DNA from: CAZAQK01 sp964535825
GTDB taxonomy: Bacteria > Pseudomonadota > Alphaproteobacteria > Rickettsiales > SXRF01
DNA: 64,000 bases
Reading direction: 5' to 3'
Assembly (NCBI GenBank): GCA_964535825.1
Contig: CAZHUC010000003.1
Coordinates: 1-64,000, forward strand
Both the position numbers and the translations under genes were made by a program. Under the pieces are notes generated by a model, which saw only the letters and a program-made list of their open reading frames with translations, searched no databases and was not told the origin of the DNA. Of the stretch, positions 42,525 to 51,621 are shown in pieces (within the stretch, counting starts at the first letter, position 1; each line of letters opens with the position of its first letter).

Positions 42525-43506
42525 GAAAATCCTGACACTCGCGGTACTGGCCGCACTCATTATCGGTGGGTTCATGTTCTGGCGCGAGGATGGTCATGAA
42601 CATGCTCCTGCTGAACAGCAAGCGCATGCGCATAGCGAAGAAGAAAAAGATGAACACGGGCACGCGCACGGCGAAGGGGAGCATGGTGAGGAAGGCCATG
42701 TGGAGGTAACTCAGGAAATTGCTGTTGAGTCCGGCATCACGGTGGAAGAAGTAGCTCCAGCGACGGTACGCGAGACGGTACAGCTTACCGGGCGCATACT
42801 CCTCAACCAGAATATATCTGCTTATGTGAAGGCGCGTTTTTCCGGCGTGGTGCGCGAGGTGAAGAAGAGCGTAGGCGACACCGTGGCCAAAGGTGACGTA
42901 CTGGCGATGGTAGAAAGCAACGACAGCTTGCAGGTCTATCCGGTAACGGCACCGCTTGGTGGCACTGTACTGGAACGCAGCGTCAATGCAGGCGATACGG
43001 CGAGCGATGCACCCATTTTTGTGATTTCCGACCTTTCACAGCTTTGGACTGAGTTCCACGTGTTCCCGCAGGACAGCAGGCATGTGCAGATGAATCAGAA
43101 TGTGCGCGTCAGTGGCATACAGGATAATCTCGTGGGCGATGCGCAGGTGTTTTCCATGCTGCCGGTGGCGGAAAGTGCCACGCAGACGCTGGTGATGCGC
43201 GCATTGCTGCCCAATCCAGAAGGCAAATGGCGACCCAGCATGATTGTGCATGGTGATGTGGCGACAGCAGAAAAGGATGTGTCGCTTGCTGTGAAAACGG
43301 AAGCCATACAGCGCATAGGCGAGGATTCAGTGGTGTTCGTGCAGGAGGGCGACCGTTTTGAGATGCGTAAGCTGAAATTGGGCATCAGTGACGCGGAGAT
43401 GACGGAAGTGCTGGAGGGTGTGAATGCAGGTGAGAAATACGCAAGCACGAACAGCTTCCTGCTGAAAGCCGAACTCGGCAAATCCGAAGCCAATCATGAA
43501 CACTGA
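42514..43506 (+). CDS. czcB: CzcB-like periplasmic adaptor with His-rich arm
   Basis: The 330-residue protein has an N-terminal membrane anchor (ILTLAVLAALIIGGFMFW), then a His/Glu-rich arm (residues about 25-60: GHEHAPAEQQAHAHSEEE, HGHAHGEGEHGEEGH) that should bind metal. Adaptor domains follow: ISAYVKARFSGVVREVKKSVGDTVAKGDVLAMVES in two parts, and the beta-barrel part VRVSGIQDNLVG. It couples the CzcA pump to CzcC and may hand periplasmic cations to it. It overlaps czcC and is 11 nt before czcA. Confidence 0.9.
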   Translation: MRNKKILTLAVLAALIIGGFMFWREDGHEHAPAEQQAHAHSEEEKDEHGHAHGEGEHGEEGHVEVTQEIAVESGITVEEVAPATVRETVQLTGRILLNQNISAYVKARFSGVVREVKKSVGDTVAKGDVLAMVESNDSLQVYPVTAPLGGTVLERSVNAGDTASDAPIFVISDLSQLWTEFHVFPQDSRHVQMNQNVRVSGIQDNLVGDAQVFSMLPVAESATQTLVMRALLPNPEGKWRPSMIVHGDVATAEKDVSLAVKTEAIQRIGEDSVVFVQEGDRFEMRKLKLGISDAEMTEVLEGVNAGEKYASTNSFLLKAELGKSEANHEH

Positions 43507-43517
43507 GGAACCACGCC

Positions 43518-46500
43518 ATGATTGAACGTATCTTACAATTCTCCCTGCAACATCGGTTGCTAATTGTGCTGGCAACGGCGATGGTGTGCGCAGTAGGGCT
43601 TTATTCCCTGCAAAAACTGCCGATAGATGCAGTGCCGGACATCACCAACAAGCAGGTGCAGATTAACACCACGATGGCAGCACTCTCACCGTTTGAGATT
43701 GAAAAGCAGGTCACTTACCCGATTGAAACCGCACTTTCCGGTATTCCCGGTTTGGAAAGCACGCGTTCGCTTTCGCGCAACGGTTTCTCGCAGGTGACCG
43801 CCGTCTTTGAAGAAGACGTAGATATTTATTTCGCCCGCCAGCAGGTAAGCGAGCGATTAAGCGAAGCCCGCGAAAGCTTGCCAGAAGGTGCTGAACCGCG
43901 CATGGGGGCGATTTCTACCGGCCTTGGCGAAATCTATATGTGGACGGTTTCCTACGCCCATCCGCAGGGTAAAGGGGCAGATATCAAAAACGGCGAACCG
44001 GGCTGGCAGAATGATGGTAGCTACCTGACCCCGGAAGGGCTCACGCTGAAAAATGAACACGAGCTGGCATCTTACCTGCGCACTGTGCAGGATTGGATTA
44101 TTAAACCGCAACTCAAAAGCGTTAAGGGTGTTGCAGGTGTTGATACTATCGGCGGGTACGAGATGCAGTATCACGTGCAGCCGTACCCGGAAAAACTCAT
44201 CGCGCTGGGGCTCACGTTTAGTGATGTCATCGAATCTATCGAGCGCAACAATACCAGCACCGGCGCGGGCTTTATCGAAAAAAGTGGCGAGGCCTACATG
44301 GTGCGGGCGCATGGACGCGTGGATACGTTGGAGCAGCTTGGGCAAACCGTCGTTGCTACGTATAAGAACGTACCGGTATTCCTGAAAGACGTAGCATTCA
44401 TCGGTATTGGCAGGGAATTGCGCACCGGCTCGGCTTCCATGAACGCTCAGGAAGTGGTCGCGGGTACGGCCATGATGCTGATTGGCGAAAACAGCCGTAC
44501 TGTATCCGAAGCCGTGGATAAAAAACTCATGGAAGTGAATAAAAGCCTGCCACCGGATATTGTGGCCAAGACCGTGCTTAACCGCACCAAGCTGGTGGAT
44601 TCTACTATCGCCACCGTGCAAACGAATCTGACAGAAGGTGCGTTGCTGGTTATTGCCGTGCTATTCCTATTGCTCGGTAATTTCCGCGCTGCGCTGATTA
44701 CGGCACTGGTTATTCCCATTGCCATGCTGATGACAGCAACCGGCATGGTACGTGCCGGTATCAGCGGCAATTTGATGAGCCTCGGCGCACTGGATTTCGG
44801 CCTGATTGTGGATGGTGCGGTCATCATCACGGAAAACGCGTTGCGCAGGCTTGCCATGCGCCAGCATCATGAGGGACGTTTGCTCAATCTCTCGGAGCGA
44901 ATGCACGAAGTAATGGCAGCCAGCAAGGAAATGATTCAGCCCACCGTGTTTGGGCAGGCCATCATCATCCTTGTCTATGTGCCGCTGCTGACGTTTTCCG
45001 GCATAGAAGGAAAAATGTTCGAGCCGATGGCGATGACGGTTATCTTCGCGCTGGTGGCGGCCTTCATCTTGTCGCTTACTTTCGTGCCTGCCATGATTGC
45101 GCTGTTCGTCACCGGCAAGGTTGAGGAGAAAGAAAGCAAGGCGGTCTCCAAGGCAAAGAACTGGTATGTACCATGGCTTACCTTCGCTATTAACCGCCCG
45201 ATGCCGGTCATCGGTGCGTCTGTTGCAGGCTTTGTGCTGTCGCTGTTGCTGTTTACCACGATGGGACGCGAGTTTATCCCCACGCTGGATGAGAAGGACA
45301 TTTCCATGCACGCTATGCGTATCCCCAGCACATCGTTGGCGCAGTCGCAGGCCATGCAGTTTCAGGTAGAAAAAGCGGTCAGCAACGTGCCGGAAGTAGA
45401 TTTTGTTTTCTCCAAAATCGGCACGGCGGAAATGGCCGCAGACCCCATGCCGCCCAACGTGGCCGATACTTTTATCATTCTTAAAGACCGCAAAGAGTGG
45501 CCGGATTCCAACCTTTCCAAGCCGGAGTTGATTGCCAAGATTGAAGCGGAAGTAAACAAACTCCCCGGCAATGCCTACGAGTTCACCCAGCCTATCCAGA
45601 TGCGTTTCAACGAACTGATTTCCGGCGTGCGCAGCGACGTGGCGGTAAAAATCTATGGCGATGATTTTGAGCAGATGCAAAAAACCGCCGCGCAAATTGC
45701 AGTGGTCTTGCGCAAAACGGATGGTGCCGCCGATGTGAAGGTTGAACAGACTGACGGTCTGCCGCGACTTGATGTTGCGCTTAACCGCGACGCCATCGCC
45801 CATTACGGGTTAAACGTGCAAGACGTACTGGATGTGGTAGCCATGGCCATTGGCGGGCGTGAAGCCGGGCTGATTTTCCAAGGTGACCGGCGTTTTGACA
45901 TCGTAGTGCGTCTGCCCGATGCCTTGCGCCAGAACATACAGGCACTGGAAAACCTGCACATCATGCTGCCTGTGAATGACAATGAGGTGCATACCACACT
46001 TAATTACGTCCCACTTAAACAAGTGGCGAAGCTCACTTTCTCCGAAGGCCCGAATCAGGTCAGCCGTGAGAATGGCAAACGGCGTGTGGTGGTACAGGCC
46101 AACGTGCGTGGGCGTGACATAGGCTCCTTTGTTGAAGAAGCGCAGGCCGGTATAGACCAGCAGGTAAAAGTTCCTGCCGGGTACTGGCTTGAATGGGGTG
46201 GGCAGTTCAAGAACCTGCAAGAGGCAACCGCACGGCTCAGCCTCGTAGTGCCTGCCTGCTTCTTCATGATTTTTGTGCTGCTCTTTACCGCGCTCGGCTC
46301 GACAAAGCAGGCGTTGCTGGTTTTCTCCGGCGTGCCGCTGGCACTCACTGGTGGCATACTGACGCTCTGGCTGCGTGGTATGCCGTTCTCCATCTCGGCA
46401 GCAGTGGGCTTCATCGCGCTTTCGGGCATTGCCGTGCTGAACGGACTGGTGCTGATTACCAGCATCAACCAGCTTATCCGTGAAGGCAGAAAACCCGAAG

Positions 46501-46751
46501 AAGCTATCAGCGAAGGTGCGCTCATCCGCCTGCGGCCTGTATTGATGACCGCGCTGGTGGCCTCGCTCGGTTTCCTGCCGATGGCCATTGCTACCGGAGC
46601 AGGCGCAGAAGTACAAAAGCCGCTGGCAACCGTGGTCATCGGCGGGCTTATCACTGCTACCGCACTCACGCTGTTGGTGCTTCCCGCGCTTTACCGCCAC
46701 TTCCAACTGGCGTTAGACGTAATGCAGAAGGAAGAAAATGTGCTTAAATAA
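43518..46751 (+). CDS. czcA: CzcA-type heavy-metal RND efflux pump
   Basis: The 1077-residue protein has the RND layout: span 1 near residue 15, a large periplasmic loop, spans 2-6 (about 335-545), a second loop, and spans 8-12 (about 870-1050). Early landmarks are LPIDAVPDITNKQVQINT and LSRNGFSQVTAVFEEDVDIYFARQQV. The membrane proton-relay motif is DFGLIVDGAVIITEN near residue 424, which fits the HME1/HME2 (Co-Zn-Cd or Co-Ni) subgroup rather than CusA-like copper/silver pumps. The exact metal is not determined. Length and order (C, B, A) are standard. Confidence 0.93.
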   Translation: MIERILQFSLQHRLLIVLATAMVCAVGLYSLQKLPIDAVPDITNKQVQINTTMAALSPFEIEKQVTYPIETALSGIPGLESTRSLSRNGFSQVTAVFEEDVDIYFARQQVSERLSEARESLPEGAEPRMGAISTGLGEIYMWTVSYAHPQGKGADIKNGEPGWQNDGSYLTPEGLTLKNEHELASYLRTVQDWIIKPQLKSVKGVAGVDTIGGYEMQYHVQPYPEKLIALGLTFSDVIESIERNNTSTGAGFIEKSGEAYMVRAHGRVDTLEQLGQTVVATYKNVPVFLKDVAFIGIGRELRTGSASMNAQEVVAGTAMMLIGENSRTVSEAVDKKLMEVNKSLPPDIVAKTVLNRTKLVDSTIATVQTNLTEGALLVIAVLFLLLGNFRAALITALVIPIAMLMTATGMVRAGISGNLMSLGALDFGLIVDGAVIITENALRRLAMRQHHEGRLLNLSERMHEVMAASKEMIQPTVFGQAIIILVYVPLLTFSGIEGKMFEPMAMTVIFALVAAFILSLTFVPAMIALFVTGKVEEKESKAVSKAKNWYVPWLTFAINRPMPVIGASVAGFVLSLLLFTTMGREFIPTLDEKDISMHAMRIPSTSLAQSQAMQFQVEKAVSNVPEVDFVFSKIGTAEMAADPMPPNVADTFIILKDRKEWPDSNLSKPELIAKIEAEVNKLPGNAYEFTQPIQMRFNELISGVRSDVAVKIYGDDFEQMQKTAAQIAVVLRKTDGAADVKVEQTDGLPRLDVALNRDAIAHYGLNVQDVLDVVAMAIGGREAGLIFQGDRRFDIVVRLPDALRQNIQALENLHIMLPVNDNEVHTTLNYVPLKQVAKLTFSEGPNQVSRENGKRRVVVQANVRGRDIGSFVEEAQAGIDQQVKVPAGYWLEWGGQFKNLQEATARLSLVVPACFFMIFVLLFTALGSTKQALLVFSGVPLALTGGILTLWLRGMPFSISAAVGFIALSGIAVLNGLVLITSINQLIREGRKPEEAISEGALIRLRPVLMTALVASLGFLPMAIATGAGAEVQKPLATVVIGGLITATALTLLVLPALYRHFQLALDVMQKEENVLK

Positions 46752-46995
46752 TACTTCCGATAGCCTTACAGCCGACAATCGCCATTTGCAGACACACGCC
46801 AAGACATAGGCAAAGCCATCCAACCTTGTATGACTTACCCAACTGGATTTCTATAAATCCGGGGTTGCCGGAGAAGTCTCCCATATCAATCAGATACTGA
46901 CTGCTCCTTATCTTTGAGCTGACGGTCAGCATAATACCCACCAAATTTAAGGTAAGGCTAATCAACATAACCATGCTCTCAATGTTATCGGACAT
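46744..46995 (-). CDS. Small two-span membrane protein, unknown
   Basis: The 83-residue protein has two hydrophobic segments (MVMLISLTLNLVGIMLTVSS and VGWLCLCLGVCLQMAIVGC). No family is recognised. A strong GGAGG ribosome site 5 nt before ATG 46995 supports expression. Its end overlaps czcA convergently by 8 nt. Confidence 0.6.
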   Translation of the reverse strand: MSDNIESMVMLISLTLNLVGIMLTVSSKIRSSQYLIDMGDFSGNPGFIEIQLGKSYKVGWLCLCLGVCLQMAIVGCKAIGSII

Positions 46996-47045
46996 TCTGC
47001 CTCCAGCTCCTTAATCAAAACAGGGCGAAGAATAGACCTTCCCAG

Positions 47046-47384
47046 CTATTCATACACCTTAAATTCCTTCACCACCCAGCTATCGTCGTTACCGTCACCG
47101 GTATATTTAAGCTGACAGAAGAAATTTGTGCGTATCGTCGCACCAAAGCCATTTTGAGCATCCACGTATGAATTAACAGTGTAAGTTTGCCCCGCACCGA
47201 CACGCGCCTGTATCGTCCACGGAAAATCGGCTGTACTGGGCGATTTTAGAGAATTTTCGACCAATTCTTTGCAATAGACAACGGCATGGACTTCATACCC
47301 GCCGCTGGCCTCTATTTTCTTTGGCCCGCTGCTGCACATACCAATTGCGAAGAGAGCGATAATAATTAGTAGTATTTGCCCCAT
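47046..47384 (-). CDS. Small exported/lipoprotein-like protein, unknown
   Basis: From ATG 47384 the product is 112 residues. It begins with a hydrophobic stretch and a Cys (QILLIIIALFAIGMCSSG), so it may be a lipoprotein or be anchored. The rest (VVYCKELVENSLKSPSTADFPW... YTVNSYVDAQNGFGATIRTNFFCQLKY) matches a small-protein pattern I have seen in plasmid and prophage regions, without a known function. A GGGGGAAC ribosome site precedes the start. Confidence 0.65.
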   Translation of the reverse strand: MGQILLIIIALFAIGMCSSGPKKIEASGGYEVHAVVYCKELVENSLKSPSTADFPWTIQARVGAGQTYTVNSYVDAQNGFGATIRTNFFCQLKYTGDGNDDSWVVKEFKVYE

Positions 47385-47399
47385 AGTTCCCCCAAGGAA

Positions 47400-47431
47400 C
47401 ACGACCACCCGTTTTCAGACAGATGGTCGTG
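47400..47431. other. Hairpin downstream of the outer-membrane barrel gene
   Basis: CACGACCA (47400-47407) pairs exactly with TGGTCGTG (47424-47431) in the gap between two minus-strand genes. There is no U run on the minus strand, so it is a weak or Rho-dependent stop at best. Confidence 0.45.
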
Positions 47432-47445
47432 GATTCCATGCTGCA

Positions 47446-48063
47446 TTAAAATTGAAAGTTTACGCCCAGGTTGGCAGTAACGGCATCTTTGACCGCGCCA
47501 TCGAAATCCGCGCCCTGATAACGCACGAGTCCGCGAACATTCAGATTGTCCGTCAGCCAGTATTGTACCCCGCCGCCAAAACGTGCCTTGGTTTCGGTTT
47601 CATCAATGGAGCCGGTGCCAAGGCCGGGTGCCGAGGCTTCCACTTCGCCGGTAAGATGCGAAATGCCAACCGTACCGATAAACTCGAACTTGCCGGAATC
47701 GCCTACCGGCAGATAGCCGAGGGCGTCGAGGGTGAAGCCATGAACGCTAGTCTTGGTATTAATGCCAGTGCTGAGCACGTTAGTCTTGTCGGCCTCATCA
47801 CCCCATATATACCCGGCCTCAATGCCGAGGTGCTTGTGGACACGCGCACCGACATGCAAGTGAACGCCATGCAGGGAATCGTTGGCAATATCGTCGCCGT
47901 TAATGCCGGTGCCGCCAATATCATCTTCGTAATTGACACTGGTGAACTGATAATCAGCCCCAACATAGGGCTTGAAGAAGAAATTAGGCGTATTGGCCTG
48001 CGCTGGCGCGGATAAAAGCGCAAGTGCGGACAGGTATAGGGTGGTTTTAAGGTAGGGTTTCAT
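47446..48063 (-). CDS. Outer-membrane beta-barrel protein (OMP_b-brl type)
   Basis: From ATG 48063 (AGGAG upstream) the 205-residue protein has a signal peptide (YLSALALLSAPAQA) and alternating strands: FFKPYVGADYQFTSVNY, HVGARVHKHLGIEAGYIWG, ARFGGGVQYWLTDNLNVRGLVRYQ, and ends in Phe (ANLGVNFQF), the BAM recognition signal. It resembles small eight-stranded surface proteins. Its role on the element is unknown. Confidence 0.85.
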   Translation of the reverse strand: MKPYLKTTLYLSALALLSAPAQANTPNFFFKPYVGADYQFTSVNYEDDIGGTGINGDDIANDSLHGVHLHVGARVHKHLGIEAGYIWGDEADKTNVLSTGINTKTSVHGFTLDALGYLPVGDSGKFEFIGTVGISHLTGEVEASAPGLGTGSIDETETKARFGGGVQYWLTDNLNVRGLVRYQGADFDGAVKDAVTANLGVNFQF

Positions 48064-48442
48064 GGTCAACTCCTCGGTTGTGTTAAAGAACACACCCGTC
48101 CTGCGACGAGTGCCGGGGAGTTTGAAAACCTATCTTGTGAAAGGTCGCGCATGTCTTTAGCTTTCGCCTGAACATACACATGCGCCTCCCCGACATAAGT
48201 CGAGGAGTACGATGACGGTGTACAAACCGCACAAGATGAGGTTTCAAAGCCCCGGTGCCAGCTATGGCCAGCACTGCGCCCACCTTACGGGTAAACGCCA
48301 ATAAATCAACGAGAATATGGCATGCTGCCCTGAAATACAGGCAGAAAGCCGATTTTGTGGCCACGAAGCAACATTATTTGCACTCAAGTGCACTACGTTT
48401 TTTGGACATTAAGTCGGCCTTTTCGTTGGATGGACATTACCA
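48064..48442. other. 379-bp intergenic region in the element
   Basis: No convincing gene is seen. The stretch should hold the promoter and leader of the outer-membrane barrel gene on the minus strand. A palindrome TTGCACTCAAGTGCA-type site lies at 48378-48393, and TGGACATTA occurs twice (near 48403 and 48432). Small stem-loops in 48075-48240 could belong to an mRNA leader. Confidence 0.45.
48378..48393. promoter_or_regulatory. Palindromic putative operator, copy 1
   Basis: TTGCACTCAAGTGCAC has 6-bp arms TGCACT/AGTGCA. Related sites are at 48490-48505 and 51622-51637, all within the element. It lies about 315 bp before the outer-membrane barrel start. Confidence 0.5.
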
Positions 48443-48913
48443 TTACTCCTTATGCATGTTATCCACCCCAGCAGATATTTGCGCCAGCGTTGCACCTGAG
48501 TGCAAAAAGTTGGGGGTTTCAAGTTTTGCCAGTTCCATAAGCATTTTCGTATAATGCGCCATCTCAGCCGTTACTTCACGGTCAAGAACCGGCAGTTCCT
48601 CTTCTTTGGCATACAGCTTCAGCAGGCGTTTTTTCTGCATAGGAACTAATTGCAGCAGTTCCTTGATACAATTTACTTTTACCGACTCCTTAGGCTGTTC
48701 ATTCAGCGGTGTATGCGACATCAACTCCTCCCGATAGCGTGACACTTGTTTACGCAGGGCCTCTTCCGATATGTCAGGCAGAAGTCCCCAGTCTTTTTTT
48801 ATTTTCGTTGCTACTATTAAGGCGGATTCCCCAGCCAATAGCATGCTATTCACTTCTTTAATCTGCTCGATGGCCAAGCAGAGAAGGCTCTTATATTTTT
48901 GTTTGATTTTCAT
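48443..48913 (-). CDS. Unrecognised element protein
   Basis: The 156-residue protein is helical and charged, with no signal or spans (KIKQKYKSLLCLAIEQIKEVN, SEEALRKQVSRYREEL, VPMQKKRLLKLYAKEEELP). The N-terminal part could be a helix-turn-helix, but I cannot assign it. Its ATG overlaps the stop of the replication-initiator-like gene, so the two are coupled. It may take part in maintenance of the element. Confidence 0.6.
   Translation of the reverse strand: MKIKQKYKSLLCLAIEQIKEVNSMLLAGESALIVATKIKKDWGLLPDISEEALRKQVSRYREELMSHTPLNEQPKESVKVNCIKELLQLVPMQKKRLLKLYAKEEELPVLDREVTAEMAHYTKMLMELAKLETPNFLHSGATLAQISAGVDNMHKE
48490..48505. promoter_or_regulatory. Palindromic putative operator, copy 2
   Basis: TTGCACCTGAGTGCAA has arms TTGCAC/GTGCAA. 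It lies inside the 3' end of the unrecognised gene at 48443-48913, 112 bp from copy 1. Confidence 0.4.
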
Positions 48914-49968
48914 CAGGCAGCCCCCTGTAAAGGTTCGGCGTACGGAGATAACAAGCCATATTGTTCAAGCAAATTTACCCATTGCTGCTGCCATGTAGCC
49001 TTTGGACTCCACCAACCTGGCACTGCCGACGCAAAGTGCAGCAGTGCCTTCTGGCGACGGTAATGCGGTAAGGATTTCATCGCATTAAAGAAGTTCTGAG
49101 ACTGCATAAGCTCTTTGAAGTTGGCTGGGTCTTTGACGGCGGCATCAATATCCAGCTTTGCCGTCTCAAATACGTGTAGGCGGGTAAACGGAGTGGACAT
49201 ATAGGCCAGTTCTTTGAGAGCGATGTTTTTGACCATCGCTTCCAGTCGGGTCAAATAGGTTTCAGGCACTGCTTCCTGTTCAACGCGCTCCATCTTCTTC
49301 TTTCGGTTATAGCATTTGAAGGAAACGGTGCTGCTCTTCTTACCGAAGTAAAGCGTACCATCTTCTTTATTCGGGCTGTATTCGGGGGAGCTATGCACAC
49401 GGTCGCAATATATCGAGAGCGATTTCTTTTCCGCTGGAACGTCGTAACAAATCTCCATATACGCAACCTTGGCATCTTGCACGATGCCGTTATAGCCGCC
49501 GGGCAGGAGCTTATTGAGTTGGCTTTTCGCTGTAAAAACACCCTCAGCCCCCATTTTTGCAGGGTTAAGTGTAATACGTGCGTAAGGTACACCGGGGAAA
49601 ATCGGCATAATTTCTAAGAAGAAGTGGGGCACAAGTTTCGATTTCCACTTCCTGAGATAAATAAGTTTCGGCTTCTTACCCGATACCTTGTGCTGCTTAC
49701 TGAACAACAGCTTAAAACCTAATTCTTTGCCATACATAACCAGTATGTGCTTAATAAACTGTCTTACAGCTTCCTCTTCTACTGGCAGTAAAAGCACCAT
49801 TTTATCTATACCCAGATGATGGCTATTATAATTACATCCACTTAGAATCTTGCTCGTATCTATTTTACTTTTGTCGTCTTTACCAAAGACTGCACAAGCA
49901 TCATTGTTTCCGCTCAAGCTAGCAGAAGGGTGGTTAAGCGCGGATTTCTTTTTGATATTCAAAGACAC
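48913..49968 (-). CDS. Putative replication initiation protein (Rep_trans-like)
   Basis: The 351-residue protein has no membrane part. The middle resembles rolling-circle initiators of the Rep_trans type: YARITLNPAKMG, VAYMEICYDVPAEKK, GTLYFGKKSSTVSFKCYNRKK and TYLTRLEAMVKN. The C terminus has Trp-rich VPGWWSPKATWQQQW. Candidate Tyr residues are several; the nicking Tyr cannot be fixed by eye. A GTG start at 49968 with AGGAG 8 nt upstream is used. It overlaps the HTH gene by 10 nt. Element replication after excision would be its role if correct. Confidence 0.5.
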   Translation of the reverse strand: MSLNIKKKSALNHPSASLSGNNDACAVFGKDDKSKIDTSKILSGCNYNSHHLGIDKMVLLLPVEEEAVRQFIKHILVMYGKELGFKLLFSKQHKVSGKKPKLIYLRKWKSKLVPHFFLEIMPIFPGVPYARITLNPAKMGAEGVFTAKSQLNKLLPGGYNGIVQDAKVAYMEICYDVPAEKKSLSIYCDRVHSSPEYSPNKEDGTLYFGKKSSTVSFKCYNRKKKMERVEQEAVPETYLTRLEAMVKNIALKELAYMSTPFTRLHVFETAKLDIDAAVKDPANFKELMQSQNFFNAMKSLPHYRRQKALLHFASAVPGWWSPKATWQQQWVNLLEQYGLLSPYAEPLQGAA

Positions 49969-50192
49969 GGCTGCTCTCCTGCTGCACCAACCAGATTCTT
50001 TATAAGGAACGCCTGTAAGTCTCCGCGTCTGTAGCGGATAGCGCGTGTTGAAAGGCGAATAAATGGAATGTGCGGCATCTTACGGCAGCGGTCGCGCTCA
50101 AGAAATGCAGCACTAACGCCCAGCAAAGCTGCGGCTTGGTCAGTTTTCAGAAGATTATCGGGGATAATTAAAACGTCATTAGTCGTAGGCAT
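49959..50192 (-). CDS. Excisionase/AlpA-like helix-turn-helix protein
   Basis: From ATG 50192, preceded by TTGGAGG, the 77-residue protein has a winged-helix DNA-binding pattern of the MerR/excisionase type: LLKTDQAAALLGVSAAFLERDRC then IPFIRLSTRAIRYRRGDLQAFL. Such proteins direct excision or regulate integrase genes. Its place between integrase and replication gene is typical. Confidence 0.75.
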   Translation of the reverse strand: MPTTNDVLIIPDNLLKTDQAAALLGVSAAFLERDRCRKMPHIPFIRLSTRAIRYRRGDLQAFLIKNLVGAAGEQPCL

Positions 50193-50200
50193 CCGTACCT

Positions 50201-50256
50201 CCAAGGAAAGGGTTTTAACTCGCACCCCGCAGCCTTTCGGCTGACTCCCTCCTTGG
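50201..50256. promoter_or_regulatory. Nested inverted repeats upstream of the excisionase-like gene
   Basis: CCAAGGA (50201-50207) pairs with TCCTTGG (50250-50256), and CAGCC (50230-50234) pairs with GGCTG (50239-50243) inside it. The outer arm contains the CCTTGGAGG ribosome site of the HTH gene, so the structure could hide it, or be an operator. Confidence 0.5.
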
Positions 50257-50347
50257 AAAAGAATGCATACACTATAAATACGCACACCTGTGCAATACCC
50301 ATAACGTCTATGCTGAAACTAACAATTCCTTGCCGAAAAGTCAAGGA

Positions 50348-51607
50348 TTATGCAGATTTTTTATCGTGTATAATAGTCGTGTAACTCGTCATCGCGTGCT
50401 TATTAATCTTGGCGCATTCCAGAAAATAATCTGTGATGCGCTGCATTGGCTCGCGTAGCTTCTCAACCGAAATAACATTATATCCGTCCGAAACGTCTGT
50501 CTGGCTGATGGTGTGATTCACCAACCGTTTTGCAGAATAATACGGTACGAGCTGGTGCGCAGCGGTAGTAAAGTTACGCCGCAGGTCATGAATCATAAAC
50601 TTAACCCCTGATTTCTGCGTAATGGTCTGTATATGACGCCTCGGTTCCTTCAAGTATCCATCCGGCCCATCGCCCGGAAAAACAAACACGCTGGTTGCCT
50701 GACTTTTCCTGTAGGTAAGCAGTTTAAGCAGGAAGTCTGATAACGGCAGGGTATGAGGATTGCCATTCTTCGTATCTTCGATGGTAAGTTTGCGCGCCTG
50801 TAGATTGACGTTCGACCATTTTAACTTTGCAGCTTCGTTGCGGCGCAGCCCAGTGAACAAATCGAATAAAAGGTAGTCTCGTACCACCTCTGCCTTGTCC
50901 GTATTGTCAGTATTTTTGAGGCTCAGAACGGCTTTGAACCACGCTGGCAGGTCATGTTCTTCGATTATGCTCTGGCGACGGGTTTTCTTGTGCCACGACT
51001 TCGTTGCTGAAAGAATGTGCACTGGGTTGCTGCGTATCAAAGATTCTTCGTCATCCTTCACGTACTTTGCGATAGCAAAGTTAAAGATGGTGCGAAGTGC
51101 TCGCATAGCATTGTCGGCCTGTATTTTACCATTCTCAGCCGCCATGCGTTGATGACGCTTTAGCACCATATCACGGGTAATATCGTTCAGTTGCTTCTTC
51201 TCCCAGTCAGCGAACACCCGCTTTATCATGTACTCCATGTTAGAAACGGTACTGGGTTTCAGGTGGCGGTGCTTCAAATACTCTTGAAACGCGCATCCTA
51301 ATGTCTCGCTTTTGGCCTTCTTCTGTTTATCTTCATCAACAGGATTTACCCCATCAGCCATCAGGCCGAGGAATTTTTGGGCCTTCTTGCGAGCTTCGTC
51401 TGGGGCAAGGTGCTCCGTATTGCCGATAATCTTACGGACATTCTTTCCGTTCACACGCTTTTCTACGAAGTAAGTCTTGCTCCCTTTGCCCACCCTGACG
51501 CCGAAGCCTGTCAGTTCCGTATCGCGCATAAATACCTGCCCGACCGGAGACACAGGAAGTCCATCCACTAAAGTTTTAGTTAGCTTCTTCGGTTCGCTGT
51601 GAGCCAT
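50348..51607 (-). CDS. int: Tyrosine recombinase/integrase (P4-type)
   Basis: The 419-residue protein has an N-terminal arm domain (KKLTKTLVDGLP... DTELTGFGVRVGKGSKTYFVEKRVNGK, read in parts), a core-binding domain (TLGCAFQEYLKHRHLKPSTV) and a catalytic domain. Catalytic residues: Arg in FTGLRRNEAAKLKW near 250, HDLRRNF near 339, His in VNHTI near 362 and Tyr in DGYNVIS near 377. ATG 51607 has GGAGA upstream. It lies beside the right attachment repeat and should integrate the element into the tRNA-fMet gene. Confidence 0.94.
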   Translation of the reverse strand: MAHSEPKKLTKTLVDGLPVSPVGQVFMRDTELTGFGVRVGKGSKTYFVEKRVNGKNVRKIIGNTEHLAPDEARKKAQKFLGLMADGVNPVDEDKQKKAKSETLGCAFQEYLKHRHLKPSTVSNMEYMIKRVFADWEKKQLNDITRDMVLKRHQRMAAENGKIQADNAMRALRTIFNFAIAKYVKDDEESLIRSNPVHILSATKSWHKKTRRQSIIEEHDLPAWFKAVLSLKNTDNTDKAEVVRDYLLFDLFTGLRRNEAAKLKWSNVNLQARKLTIEDTKNGNPHTLPLSDFLLKLLTYRKSQATSVFVFPGDGPDGYLKEPRRHIQTITQKSGVKFMIHDLRRNFTTAAHQLVPYYSAKRLVNHTISQTDVSDGYNVISVEKLREPMQRITDYFLECAKINKHAMTSYTTIIHDKKSA

Positions 51608-51621
51608 CTCGGCTATCTCCG

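Noticed and set aside
43857..46706. Long open frames antisense to czcA
   Set aside because: They mirror the codon bias of czcA, lack ribosome sites and known motifs, and are His/Arg-rich as shadow frames usually are.
48083..48364. 93-codon minus-strand frame before the outer-membrane barrel gene
   Set aside because: Composition is shadow-like (Arg/Cys/His-rich), there is no ribosome site or domain, and it is better read as leader DNA.
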